From positions 7,778,501 to 7,842,500 of the forward strand of contig NZ_CP074380.1 of NCBI RefSeq assembly GCF_022695595.1: DNA of 64,000 nucleotides, given 5' to 3'. The DNA comes from Streptomyces sp. MST-110588. Lineage in GTDB: Bacteria > Actinomycetota > Actinomycetes > Streptomycetales > Streptomycetaceae. This document shows positions 24,140-32,877 of the stretch, piece by piece. Both the position numbers and the translations under genes were made by a program. The notes beneath the pieces are model-generated. The model worked only from the letters and a program-made list of their open reading frames with translations. It searched no databases and was not told the origin of the DNA. Positions within the stretch are counted from its first letter, which is position 1. Each line of letters opens with the position of its first letter.

Positions 24140-25186
24140 GGCACCGGAGCCGGGGCCGGGACCCGCACCGGGAGCGTCGTCGGGGGCGCCGTTGCCGGAG
24201 ATGCTGCCCTTGGGGATGCCGTTGTCCAGGACACCGTCGTCGAAGACGACGGTCAGTGGCCGGGTGCCGGCGCGGCTGGTGGTGCGCAGATCCTCGGCGA
24301 GACGGGAGTAGAAGGCACCGGCCATGGCCCACGTGCCGCCCATGGGGTTCTCGTCGCGGGTCTGCCGCAGGGCGATGAGCGCGCCGATGACGGAACGGCC
24401 GGACAGCACCGCCCTGATCCGGCCGTTCCCCTCATCGGTGATCTCGGCGGTGGTACGGAAGTGCTCGCTGTCGGACGCGCACTCGGCCAGGAACTCCCAG
24501 GCGTCACGGTGGCACACCACGGCGACCGTCCCGGTCTTCGCCGCCGTCAGCAGCAGGACGCCGTGGTCGATGTCCTCCCGCGTCGCACGGCGGATGCCCT
24601 CGTGCATCTCTTGGGCCTCGCGTGCCTCCCGTGCTTCTTGTGTCTCGCGGGTCTCCAATGCCTCTTGCGTCCCCCGCGTCCCGCGCATTCCCCGCGTCCC
24701 CCGGACAGTGGGGGCGGTGTCCTCCTCGTTCTCCGGTGCCGGGGTATGCGTGGCACTCATGCCGATCGCGTCGTCATCCGCAGGCATGAGTGAGGCGACG
24801 CATTCGCCATCGGCACCCGGCGCATCGGTGATGTCGTCGGCGTCGGCGTCGTCGGTGTCGACATCAGTATCGGTGGAGAACACCATGTGCTCGGCGAGCG
24901 CGTCCAGCGAGCGCTGGAGCATCGCGACGGACTTCCGTATGCCGCAGACCTCCTGCCGCAGTGCCGCCAGGGCCTCGTGGGTCTCCATCGCGACGGCGGT
25001 GCCCTGATCGGCGCGGTCGCGGATCTCGTGACTCTCCGCGCGCAGGCTCGCCACCCTCGTGGTGACGGTCTCCAGTACCTCGCGCCGTGAGTCCGCCACG
25101 CTCCGGCTCAATCCGGTGAGCTGCTCGCCCAGTGCCCTGCGGCTGTCGACCAGGACCGTCATGAGCTCGCTGTTGCTGCGCGTCAC
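24059..25186 (-). CDS. Coiled-coil protein with disordered linker, function unknown
   Basis: 375 residues from GTG 25186 (GGGGG upstream). Residues 1-110 are predominantly coiled coil (RRALGEQLTGLSRSVADSRREVLETVTTRVASLRAE; EALAALRQEVCGIRKSVAMLQRSLDALAEHM). The middle is acidic and repetitive (TDTDVDTDDADADD; RGTRGMRGTRGTQEALETRETQEA). The C-terminal third is a compact domain (REDIDHGVLLLTAAKTGTVAVVCHRDAWEFLAECA; MGGTWAMAGAFYSRLAEDL) that I do not recognise. The layout resembles Streptomyces proteins proposed as cytoskeletal or nucleoid-associated scaffolds, but that is only a comparison. The 3' end overlaps the esterase gene in antisense. Confidence 0.7.
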   Translation of the reverse strand: MTRSNSELMTVLVDSRRALGEQLTGLSRSVADSRREVLETVTTRVASLRAESHEIRDRADQGTAVAMETHEALAALRQEVCGIRKSVAMLQRSLDALAEHMVFSTDTDVDTDDADADDITDAPGADGECVASLMPADDDAIGMSATHTPAPENEEDTAPTVRGTRGMRGTRGTQEALETRETQEAREAREAQEMHEGIRRATREDIDHGVLLLTAAKTGTVAVVCHRDAWEFLAECASDSEHFRTTAEITDEGNGRIRAVLSGRSVIGALIALRQTRDENPMGGTWAMAGAFYSRLAEDLRTTSRAGTRPLTVVFDDGVLDNGIPKGSISGNGAPDDAPGAGPGPGSGASVRTPREVVAGAGRPAGSAVPDEAGP

Positions 25187-25524
25187 AGGTACCCCCGTAC
25201 GGAAAGTGATCAGGCGGCGTCGACCACTACCCTGCCCGGGCGGACGGTGTGCTGATGCGCGGATGGCGCCATCGCTTCCGGAGAGGCCGAAACCAGCCCT
25301 TCGGGCCCCAACGACCCCCGCATATCGGCCACTTGCTCCGTACTGCAGCTCGCCCGACGCACACGCACACGCACGCCTATGCGGACGCGGAGGCGGGCCC
25401 GCACGCGGACGCGGAGGCGGTGCCGCGGCACGACTTCCGACGCTCCCGGCCTCATACTTTCGTTTCCACCCTCGCGACCATCGGCGGATGCGCGCCGGCA
25501 TCACCCGCCCCTAGCGTTGACGTC
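25187..25524. other. Divergent intergenic region with short repeats
   Basis: 338 bp between divergent starts. Around 25358-25425 it carries an ACACGC run and two copies of GCGGACGCGGAGGCGG. Promoters for both flanking genes must lie here, but none is convincing. Confidence 0.4.
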
Positions 25525-26541
25525 ATGCAGCCCTTGCACCGTCTCGCACCCGCACTCGCCCTGTTCCTGCTGGCCCCGTTCGTGGGCGAGTTCCTTCTCG
25601 GCAATCTCACCCTGGCCGAGTTGCCGCTCGGGCTGGTGCTGGCTCCGATGTACGGATGCGGGGCCCTGCTCGTACGGGAACTGGGAAGGCGCAGTGGCGG
25701 CGGCTGGCCGACCATGGTGCTGCTGGCGGCGGCGTACGCCCTCATGGAAGAAGGGCCCGTCGACCAACTGCTGTGGAACGACTCCTACGCGGGCACCGAC
25801 GTGCTGCACGGCGCTTCCTACCTGCCGTCCCTGGGAATGAGTGTCGAGCTGACCCAGACCGTGCTGGCGCTGCACACGATATGGAGTATCTGTGTGCCGA
25901 TCGCGCTGGTGGAGACGCTGGTTCCGGCCCGGAGCGACGAACCCTGGCTGGGCCGTACCGGGCTCCTCGCGGTGGCCTGTGCGTACGTGGCCGGGGCGGT
26001 ACTGGTCTTCTGGGGCAACTACAGCGAGGAGGGCTTCATCGCCGCACCGGCCCAGCTCATCGGCATCACGCTGGTCATCGGCGCGCTGATATCCGCCGCG
26101 TTCGCCGTGCGCGGTGTACGGCTGCCGGCGCTGCCGGGCCGTGCGCCCGCGCCGTGGCGGGTGGGCCTGGTGGCACTGCTGGTGACGAGCGCCTATTGGG
26201 GACCGCTCAACCTCGTCACCGCGGACTGGTACGCATGGGTGGGGGCCGCCGTGTGGTGTGCGGGAACGGCCGCGGGCGTGTGGTGGGTGAGCCGCTGGTC
26301 CCGGCGGCCGGGCTGGGACGCCCGTCACCGCTTCGCGCTCGCCGCCGGCGCGATGCTCACCTACACGTGGGTATCCTTCCCGCTCCGTCCCGAGTCCGGT
26401 GGCTCGGTCCGCGCCGACCTGGTGAGCAACGCCGTGTTCGCCCTGCTGGCCTGCTTGCTGCTGGTGGCGGCGGCCCGGCGGCTTCACGGCCGGCGAGGCG
26501 TGCCCCAGAGGGTGAGCAGCAACAAGGGGGCAGAGCTGTGA
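25525..26541 (+). CDS. Multi-pass integral membrane protein, unknown function
   Basis: 338 residues with eight or more membrane helices (LAPALALFLLAPFVGEFLLG; WPTMVLLAAAYALMEEG; TVLALHTIWSICVPIALVETLV; LLAVACAYVAGAVLVFWGNYS; LVSNAVFALLACLLLVAAARRL). Conserved polar residues in helices (EEGPVDQLLWN) are reminiscent of membrane enzymes or permeases, but no family was identified. The ATG at 25525 has a weak RBS. No co-oriented partner within 600 bp. Confidence 0.75.
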   Translation: MQPLHRLAPALALFLLAPFVGEFLLGNLTLAELPLGLVLAPMYGCGALLVRELGRRSGGGWPTMVLLAAAYALMEEGPVDQLLWNDSYAGTDVLHGASYLPSLGMSVELTQTVLALHTIWSICVPIALVETLVPARSDEPWLGRTGLLAVACAYVAGAVLVFWGNYSEEGFIAAPAQLIGITLVIGALISAAFAVRGVRLPALPGRAPAPWRVGLVALLVTSAYWGPLNLVTADWYAWVGAAVWCAGTAAGVWWVSRWSRRPGWDARHRFALAAGAMLTYTWVSFPLRPESGGSVRADLVSNAVFALLACLLLVAAARRLHGRRGVPQRVSSNKGAEL

Positions 26542-27201
26542 CGCTGTCTCCGCGCCTTCTGTCGGGTGCTTCAGGTTCTGGCGGGATTCTGCGCATGCCC
26601 CGGTTCGGCGCGAGCTGCGCACGGTGCCCGAGCCGCGCACGGTACGCGAGCTGCGCACGGTGCGGATTCTTCGGGTGCTGTGGCGGGCGGGCCGGGGCCG
26701 CCGTCGTCACCGGCATTCAGCCGCCGAACGGCCCCGACCGCCGCCGCCTCGTTCGTCTTCCCCGAAGAACGAGGCCAGCCGATCATGCCCACCCTTCCGC
26801 CCGCCATGCACCGACCCCGGCAACTGTCACCCGGACAGCGGACGCCCTTCCCGCCGGCGGACGGTGACGGTGAGGAGAGTGGCGGGGTGGATGTGACATG
26901 CGCCACCTTCTGACTGGTCTGTGTCGTTGCACGTTCGGAGGGAGGCGCGTTTCGCCAGGCCATCCCCCCGTGCACGAACGAAAATACGCAGAACGTGCGT
27001 GTGTACGACTTCGAACGGCGGGCGCCGAGTGATTTTTCTCGGGCGGATGTGAGTGTGGCGCCGCGGAAATCGACAGGGTGGTTCCTGAGGGCCAACGGCG
27101 CTCTCGTACGGGCGAGTTGCTCGTACCCGTATCTCATCACCACCCCCTCGACCCCTTGGCGAAGAGGATCCCGTGGTGATCACCGCAACACGGAGGTCCG
27201 T
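26542..27201. other. Region upstream of the sigma-factor operon, no supported gene
   Basis: 660 bp. Three 18-bp repeats around the word GAGCTGCGCACGGT lie at about 26605-26660. The 26900-27170 part is less GC-rich, contains a GCACGTTC/GAACGTGC inverted pair, and probably holds the promoter of the downstream operon. Open frames here look like shadows. Confidence 0.4.
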
Positions 27202-27810
27202 GTGAAAGATGGCGACGTCAAGGCCGACGGCTCGCCCCGGGACAGCGCGAGCGGTCGGCCGGCGGTCGAAGACGTGCTGAACCTGCCCCTGGACTTCGAA
27301 GCGTTCTACCTGGGCCATCAGGAGTTCTTCCACGCGTACGCCGAGATCCACCTCGGCAGCCGGCGGGCCGCGGAAGAGGTGGTGCACCAGATCTTCCTGG
27401 AGATCCTCGCCGGCTGGGACCAGCTCCTGCGGGAAGGGGACCTGGAGCAGCAGACGCTGACGGTGCTGCACCGCAGCGTCCGCCGCCGGCTGGAGGCGGA
27501 GGGCCGCGAGCCGGCCTTCGTCATCAACGGGCCGATTGCGCGTGCCCTGCGCCAGGCCCGGGACAAGCTGGAGCTGATGGAGAGCAGCAGCGGTCTGTAC
27601 GAGGCGATCACCAGGCTGCCGACCCGGCAGTTCACCGTCATCGTCCTGCGCCACCTCCTGGGGTACGAGACGTCACGGATAGCCCGGTACATGGGCCTGC
27701 ACGAGCGCACGGTCGACTACCACGGCCGTAAGGCCAAGGAACGGCTGCGGATACAGCTCGGACTCCCCGCCACCCGGCGCGGCAGGAACAAGAAAGGGAC
27801 AGCACAGTGA
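27202..27810 (+). CDS. RNA polymerase sigma factor (ECF-like)
   Basis: 202 residues from GTG 27202 with GGAGG five bases upstream. A region-2-like part (FEAFYLGHQEFFHAYAEIHLGSRRAAEEVVHQIFLEILAGWD) and a region-4 helix-turn-helix (ITRLPTRQFTVIVLRHLLGYETSRIARYMGLHERTVDYHGRKAKERL) match small sigma-70-type factors. A poorly conserved stretch separates them. The GTG of the next gene overlaps its stop (GTGA). No classical anti-sigma zinc motif is present in the partner, so it may be controlled otherwise. Confidence 0.8.
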   Translation: MKDGDVKADGSPRDSASGRPAVEDVLNLPLDFEAFYLGHQEFFHAYAEIHLGSRRAAEEVVHQIFLEILAGWDQLLREGDLEQQTLTVLHRSVRRRLEAEGREPAFVINGPIARALRQARDKLELMESSSGLYEAITRLPTRQFTVIVLRHLLGYETSRIARYMGLHERTVDYHGRKAKERLRIQLGLPATRRGRNKKGTAQ

Positions 27811-28469
27811 CAGCCACCATCGAGGACCTGTTGGCCGACGCGGCCGTGCCGGTGTCCTCCGCGGCCTCCTTCGACGTGGCCGGGGCGCTGCGCCGACTGG
27901 CCACGGACGCCGCACAGGCATCACCGCCGCCCGACATGGCCCGGGCCGCACAGGCCGGCCAGCGCCTGGCGGTGGTCTCGCGCTGGATCCTCAACGAGCC
28001 CGACGCCGCCGTGCACGTGGACCGGCTGGCCACGGACACCGTCGGTACGGAGCGGGGCGAGGAGCACCTGGACGTCGAGGGCGCGCTGGTCTTCGCGTGC
28101 CTGCTGTATCTGACCGGCCACCCCGAAAGCGCCCAGTTCTGGTGGCAGTTGGCCGCCGGGGCCGGACAGCGGGCCGCCGCGTACTGCCTCCACCTCCACC
28201 ACCTCGCCCTGGGTGAGAGCCGGGAGGCACAGCACTGGCTGCACGAGGTGACCCACTCCGTGGTGGACTCCGACGCACCGGACGAAGCCTTCCTGGCCTG
28301 CCTGGAGACGGTCGCGCTCTACGTGCGGCGGAACGGCTCGGCCGCCACCCCGCCGACCGGCGGGCTGGAGATGGAGATCGACCGCCTGGCCACGGACAAC
28401 CACTGCATCATCGTCCGCGGTCCCGACCGCCGCCTGGCCGACCGGTTGCACGACCTGGTCCGCCGCTGA
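27807..28469 (+). CDS. Sigma-operon partner protein, unknown function
   Basis: 220 residues, translationally coupled to the sigma factor. All-helical pattern: FDVAGALRRLATDAAQ at the start, GALVFACLLYLTGHPESAQFWWQLAAGAGQRAAAYCLHLHHLALGE in the middle (SEL1/TPR-like), and MEIDRLATDNHCIIVRGPDRRLADRLHDLVRR at the end. Proteins of this plan commonly follow sigma factors in Streptomyces. A regulatory role is likely but not shown. Confidence 0.7.
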   Translation: MTATIEDLLADAAVPVSSAASFDVAGALRRLATDAAQASPPPDMARAAQAGQRLAVVSRWILNEPDAAVHVDRLATDTVGTERGEEHLDVEGALVFACLLYLTGHPESAQFWWQLAAGAGQRAAAYCLHLHHLALGESREAQHWLHEVTHSVVDSDAPDEAFLACLETVALYVRRNGSAATPPTGGLEMEIDRLATDNHCIIVRGPDRRLADRLHDLVRR

Positions 28470-28501
28470 CCTTCCGCCACAGCAGAGGAGTCTGTGCCGC
28501 C

Positions 28502-28918
28502 ATGCACGACAACCCTGGCCATGGCCCGGCACGCCCGCCGCGCCCTGCCCGCCGCCTGACCCGTACGCCCCGGCACCGCTTTGCTCGCTGCCGTTCCGTC
28601 CGCTGCCGTTCCGTCCGCGGAGGTTACGTCGGTGGCGGCTGCGTCCGGCACGGTTCCGGCGGACGCGGTACGGACGGAGGGGGTAAGGAGGACCGGCGCC
28701 GCTGTGAGCGTTCCCGTCACGGCTGCCGCCATGGCGATCACCAGCGTGGTGATCGTCGCCTGTACGGTCGCAGGGGCCGGCGCGACAGAGCCGTTCGAAC
28801 GGCCCGGAGCGATCGGCACCGGCGGGCCGCACTGATCCACCTGGTGCGCGGTGTCTGCTACGGCATCGGAACCGGCGTGATCAGCCTCATCACGTTCTGG
28901 GCCCAGCACCGCCCGTGA
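28502..28918 (+). CDS. Doubtful small membrane protein
   Basis: The C-terminal segment LIHLVRGVCYGIGTGVISLITFW looks like a real membrane helix seen in many small Streptomyces proteins. The upstream part of this frame is Arg-rich and shadow-like, while the alternative frame at 28581-28835 carries another hydrophobic run (AMAITSVVIVACTVAGAG). An indel near 28800 joining the two frames would make a better protein. I give the region as one tentative gene. Confidence 0.3.
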   Translation: MHDNPGHGPARPPRPARRLTRTPRHRFARCRSVRCRSVRGGYVGGGCVRHGSGGRGTDGGGKEDRRRCERSRHGCRHGDHQRGDRRLYGRRGRRDRAVRTARSDRHRRAALIHLVRGVCYGIGTGVISLITFWAQHRP

Positions 28919-28937
28919 CAACCGGCCGGGGACCGCC

Positions 28938-30212
28938 CTACTGAGCCCGGGGCGGCCCCTGGAACACGGCCGTACGGCCGTGACCCACCGCCATGGCCGT
29001 ACGCCCGTAATCGGGGAGGGTGATGTCCTTCGCTTTGGCGAACTGCGCGGCGAGCAGGTTCCGCATCGGCCAGCGGTTCATCGAACGCATCGACGCCTCC
29101 CGCAGCCGGATGGCGAGCGCGCTGGACGGCGCGTAGCCGGCAGCACCGCCGGGCGGCAACTGCTGCGCCTGGCGCACGTAGGGGCCCATGATCCGGTCGT
29201 AGTTCCTGAACGCCACGCGGTGATCACCTTCGGCGGTGGCGAGTTCGCCGGCCAGCACATACGCACCCACCAGGGCCAGGCTGGTCCCCAGGCCCGTGAG
29301 CGGCGTCGGGCAGTACCCGGCGTCACCGAGCAGCACCACGCGGCCACGCGACCAGTGGTCGAGGCGTACCTGACCCACGGAGTCGAAGAAGAAGTCGGAC
29401 GCCGAGTGCATCGCCCGCAGCAGGAGAGGAACCTTCCAGCCCGCACCGGCGAAACGCCGGGCGATCAGCTCCCGCTGCCGCGCGGTGTCACGTCGGTCAT
29501 AGGCCAGGGGCGCCGACCGGAAGCTCAGACCGCCCTTGATCTCCCCGGGGGTCCGGCCGGGCCGGGCCGACGCCACCAGCCCACCGGGCGCGTTGAACAT
29601 CTTGAACCAGCCGTCGAGATCCCAGCTTTTGGAGTCCGGGCCGTCCTCGGTGGCGGTGAACCACGCGGTGTAGAGGCCCAGCGGGCGCATGTACTGCGAC
29701 TCGGGGCCGAAGGCCAGCGACCGCACCACGGAATGCAGCCCGTCCGCCCCGACCACCAGCCCGAAGCGGCGTGGCGCGGCGTTCTCGAAGGTGACGGTGA
29801 CCCCGGAGTCGTCCTGGTCCAGTCCGGTGACGGTGTCGTCGAAGAGGTACTCGACGTCGGGCGAAGTGGCCTCGTACAGCAATCCGCCGAGGTCACCCCG
29901 CAGTATCTCGATCTCGGAGACGATTCCCTCGCCGCCGAAGCTGTCCGCGGGCATCCGGGCGGTGATGCGGCCGGAGGCGTTGACGAGCGCGAGACCCTGC
30001 TGTGCCACGCGCAGCGCCCGCGCCCGGTCCATGAGTCCCATGCGTGCCACGACGGTGCGGGCGGCGCCCCGCAGATCGACGGCCTGGCCGCCGGGCCGGG
30101 GACCGGGCGCCCGCTCGACGACGGTGACGGAGAAGCCCGCCTTGTGTAGCCAGTAAGCCAACGCGGGCCCGGCGATGCCGCCGCCGGAAACGAGGATGTC
30201 GGTGTTCTGCAT
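28938..30212 (-). CDS. FAD-dependent monooxygenase (PHBH/UbiH-type)
   Basis: 424 residues from ATG 30212 (MQNTDILVSGGGIAGPALAYWL, the dinucleotide-binding GxGxxG variant). VVGADGLHSVVR is the DG motif and GRVVLLGDAGYCPTPLTGLGTSLALVGAYVLAGEL is the FAD-ribityl GD motif. This class hydroxylates aromatic or polyketide-like substrates, or inactivates antibiotics such as tetracyclines and rifamycins. The substrate is unknown. The upstream 331 bp hold two copies of a GCACTAGTGC palindrome, which suggests control by a TetR- or MarR-type repressor encoded elsewhere. Confidence 0.87.
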   Translation of the reverse strand: MQNTDILVSGGGIAGPALAYWLHKAGFSVTVVERAPGPRPGGQAVDLRGAARTVVARMGLMDRARALRVAQQGLALVNASGRITARMPADSFGGEGIVSEIEILRGDLGGLLYEATSPDVEYLFDDTVTGLDQDDSGVTVTFENAAPRRFGLVVGADGLHSVVRSLAFGPESQYMRPLGLYTAWFTATEDGPDSKSWDLDGWFKMFNAPGGLVASARPGRTPGEIKGGLSFRSAPLAYDRRDTARQRELIARRFAGAGWKVPLLLRAMHSASDFFFDSVGQVRLDHWSRGRVVLLGDAGYCPTPLTGLGTSLALVGAYVLAGELATAEGDHRVAFRNYDRIMGPYVRQAQQLPPGGAAGYAPSSALAIRLREASMRSMNRWPMRNLLAAQFAKAKDITLPDYGRTAMAVGHGRTAVFQGPPRAQ

Positions 30213-30286
30213 GTCCGTGAATGTACGCCGTAAACAACCGCTGGGCAACCCGAAATCTCTGGGGCGGAAGCGCCGACCAGGCACCT

Positions 30287-30302
30287 GGTGCACTAGTGCG
30301 CC
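30287..30302. promoter_or_regulatory. Palindromic operator copy 1
   Basis: GGTGCACTAG followed by TGCGCC; the inner GCACTAGTGC is a perfect 10-bp palindrome. It lies 75 bp upstream of the monooxygenase start and shares its first 14 bases with copy 2. Confidence 0.55.
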
Positions 30303-30376
30303 AGCTTTCTGACGGGCTCGGTCGGTGCGAATCGGCCTGCGGTGCGCCCGGTCGATGGCCGCAGCAAGGGGTATCT

Positions 30377-30402
30377 CGGTGCACTAGTGCGCTAGTGCAC
30401 CG
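30377..30402. promoter_or_regulatory. Palindromic operator copy 2
   Basis: Perfect inverted repeat with 11-bp arms: CGGTGCACTAG, spacer TGCG, CTAGTGCACCG. It lies between the monooxygenase and the small gene at 30544 and may control either or both. Confidence 0.65.
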
Positions 30403-30543
30403 GGGGAGCTGCCGGGAACTCAAGGGCGCGTCCGTACACGTCGTATGGAGCAGTGGCGGTTGGTCCGGCGCAACGGGGTATGCGGTGATGGACAGCGGTG
30501 ACGCAAGTCGCCGGTTCCGTTGTTCGCACCACCAGGAGTCGAG

Positions 30544-30705
30544 ATGGGTGACGAGCGTACGTCCAAGGACCCGCGTGAAGCCGTGAGCGAGCGGGACGGG
30601 AAGCCCCGCCCGCGCGGGAGCGAGAGGGACCGCAGCGCGGAGGAGGTGAACGCCGACCGGCCGTCGCTGCGGGGCGAGAAGCCGAAGAGGGCGCCCAAAC
30701 GGTAG
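30544..30705 (+). CDS. Small highly charged protein
   Basis: 53 residues, MGDERTSKDPREAVSERDG to PKRAPKR. It is almost entirely hydrophilic and probably disordered. ATG with AGGAG seven bases upstream supports translation. Such small charged proteins are common in Streptomyces; the function is unknown. Confidence 0.55.
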   Translation: MGDERTSKDPREAVSERDGKPRPRGSERDRSAEEVNADRPSLRGEKPKRAPKR

Positions 30706-30770
30706 TTCCGTACCACGCGCAGGCTCCCACCGCGCGATGAGCCGGGGAGCGGATCTGGTGGACTGCCGGC

Positions 30771-31439
30771 ATGACCGCCATGACGACGCCCCCTGAGCAC
30801 CGGATCCTTCAAGCGCTCGACCGGTTCAACGCCGCCTACCCCTGGGACCACAACGCCCACTACCACCGGTGGATCCTGCGGCAGCTCCCCAGGCGCTTCG
30901 GCAGCGCCCTGGATGTCGGCTGCGGCAGCGGTGACCTGGCACGATTGCTGGCCACCCGGGCCGGCTCGGTGGACGGCATCGACGCCGACCCGGCGATCGT
31001 CGCCCGGGCGCAGGAGCTGACCGCCCCGGCCGCCCCGGTCACCTACACCGTGGCCGACGCGCCGACCGGCTTACCGCCCGGCCCCTACGACGTCATCACC
31101 TGCGTCGCCGCTCTCCACCACCTGCCGTTCGCCGACGCGCTTACCCACTTCCGCCGGCATCTGGCACCGGGCGGCACACTGGTCGTCGTCGGTCTGGCCC
31201 GTGCGCGGACGCCCGGCGATCATCTGCTCGGGATTGCCGCCGCCCCGCTGAACGCCGCCGTCGGCTGGCTCAAGAACAAGGGCCGCGCAACGCCCCGGCC
31301 GGTGTCGATGACCGCCCCGACCAAGCCGGCGACCATGACGTTCCCCGAGGTCGTACGGGCGGCCCGCCGCGTGCTGCCCGGCGCCCGCCTGCGCCGCCGG
31401 CTGTTCTGGCGCTACACGCTGGTGTGGCACCACAGGTGA
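30771..31439 (+). CDS. Class I SAM-dependent methyltransferase
   Basis: 222 residues. SAM-binding motif I ALDVGCGSGDLARLLA near residue 45, acidic residue in VDGIDADPAIV, motif YDVITCVAALHHLPF, then LAPGGTLVVVGL. This is the UbiE/Methyltransf_11 type. The C-terminal half (DHLLGIAAAPLNAAVGWLKNKG; LRRRLFWRYTLVWHHR) matches small actinobacterial methyltransferases of unknown substrate. Start ATG 30771; a second ATG three codons on is possible. Confidence 0.85.
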   Translation: MTAMTTPPEHRILQALDRFNAAYPWDHNAHYHRWILRQLPRRFGSALDVGCGSGDLARLLATRAGSVDGIDADPAIVARAQELTAPAAPVTYTVADAPTGLPPGPYDVITCVAALHHLPFADALTHFRRHLAPGGTLVVVGLARARTPGDHLLGIAAAPLNAAVGWLKNKGRATPRPVSMTAPTKPATMTFPEVVRAARRVLPGARLRRRLFWRYTLVWHHR

Positions 31440-31626
31440 GCGGGCCGTGGCAGGCAGCGGCCGGCGCCCGCACCGAAAGGCGGTTTTCCCGGGCGTACAG
31501 CGGTTACCTGACGCGGCGAGCCCGGAGCGCCGGAGCAACTGCGGGGCGTGTGAGCGGGAAGCCGGTCATGGGCCCGGACGGCCCGGACGGCCGGGCGCGA
31601 CAGAAAGCGACAGGAGAGGACTGCTC

Positions 31627-32139
31627 ATGGTGCGCAAGAAGGTCGAAGGTGACGAGGAACAGCGGCGGGCGGCGGCACGCGAGGCCGAACGGGCCCACGA
31701 GACCCCCGGCGCCCGCCATGTGACGACCGGCGGCAGCAAGCAACGGACGCATCTGACCAGCAAGCATTCCCTGACGCACGAAGAGAAGATCGCCACCGTG
31801 CACGAGGGGAAGCAGCAGTCCGTCCCGGCTTCGGCCACCCGTCGCGAACGCGACCCGGCGGCCCGGGACGCGGAGCGGACGTTCCGGGGCCGGGGCAGCC
31901 CTGAGTACAGCGCACGGCACGAGGCGGTCTTCCGTGCCGTCGCGGACATGGAACGACAGCACGAGCCCGGCCGGGGCGCCTACCTGGACGAGGTGGCGCG
32001 GTCGGCAGATCTTCCCAAGGAGGAGACACGGGCGCTGCTGCACGACCTGACGGCCACCCACAAGCTCGTCACCGTACTGAGGGACAGCGGTGACACGCCT
32101 GATCAGGGCCCGCGCTTCGAGGTGAAGCCGGGATCGTGA
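31627..32139 (+). CDS. Basic stress-type protein with C-terminal winged-helix-like part
   Basis: 170 residues. The first 100 are charged and repetitive in character (KKVEGDEEQRRAAAREAERAHETPG; KHSLTHEEKIATVHEGKQQ). The C-terminal 70 (YSARHEAVFRAVADMER; YLDEVARSADLPKEETRALLHDLTATHKLVTVL) look like a winged helix reading RNA or DNA. GGAGAGGA precedes the ATG. No family name assigned. Confidence 0.65.
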   Translation: MVRKKVEGDEEQRRAAAREAERAHETPGARHVTTGGSKQRTHLTSKHSLTHEEKIATVHEGKQQSVPASATRRERDPAARDAERTFRGRGSPEYSARHEAVFRAVADMERQHEPGRGAYLDEVARSADLPKEETRALLHDLTATHKLVTVLRDSGDTPDQGPRFEVKPGS

Positions 32140-32302
32140 GGTCGCGGCAGAACCGCGAGACGGCGGCGGAGCTGTGAGGCGGCGGCAGGGCCGTACGGTC
32201 TGGTCGGGCCGATGAGTACGGCTCCGCGTCGTCGGCGTACTGTGCGTCCTCGTTCGTCCGTACGAGGATGGTGCTCCCGCTCCCTCCCCCCAGGAGGCGC
32301 AC

Positions 32303-32821
32303 ATGCCGTCGGACGACGAAGTCTTATGGAAGCACTGCGTCTTCCTCGGCCGGGCCGTCCTGCCCGTACTCGACCGGGAACCCTGGAGGCGCGGCAGACG
32401 GCATGAACGGTTCCGCTGCTGGAACATCCCGCCGCAGACCGGCGAGAACCTGATCGTCGTCTTCGCCGCCCTGGTCCTGCGTGCTCTGCTGACCGGCACG
32501 GCTGAAAACGGCGGCCCGCGCTCGCTGCGGACCCTCTACGGCATCCCCCTGCGCACCGTGGCCGCCGATGTGGGAAACAGGCAGGTCTACGAACTGCTGG
32601 CCGGACTTGCGACCGATGTCATCGACGAGGCGGAGCAGACCTGCATCGACGTCGTCCGACTGCTCTCCTACCGGTGCGAAGGGAGAACCGTGCGCTGGCT
32701 GCCCGGCCTCGGCAGCGAACTCCGCCACGCCTTGGGCACCGTCGCCGAACGGTCCCGCATGCCCGAGCCGGCCTGCGGGGACTTGGTGCGGTGGGCAGCC
32801 GAGGAAGGACTGACGGTTTGA
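32303..32821 (+). CDS. Hypothetical protein
   Basis: 172 residues, MPSDDEVLWKHCVFLGRAVLPVLDREPW. Mostly helical and soluble (LIVVFAALVLRALLTG; VYELLAGLATDVIDEAEQTCIDVVRLLSYRCEG). It has five Cys and no recognised motif. AGGAGG upstream of the ATG makes it a real gene. Confidence 0.6.
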   Translation: MPSDDEVLWKHCVFLGRAVLPVLDREPWRRGRRHERFRCWNIPPQTGENLIVVFAALVLRALLTGTAENGGPRSLRTLYGIPLRTVAADVGNRQVYELLAGLATDVIDEAEQTCIDVVRLLSYRCEGRTVRWLPGLGSELRHALGTVAERSRMPEPACGDLVRWAAEEGLTV

Positions 32822-32877
32822 CGGCGGAGGGACGGGGTGGGGCGGGGCGGGGCGGACGAGGGTGACGCGCCGCGACT

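Noticed and set aside
26571..27143. Minus-strand frame with PCAAR repeats
   Set aside because: It is a product of an 18-bp DNA repeat, with no RBS or recognised domain, and lies in the sigma operon's upstream region.
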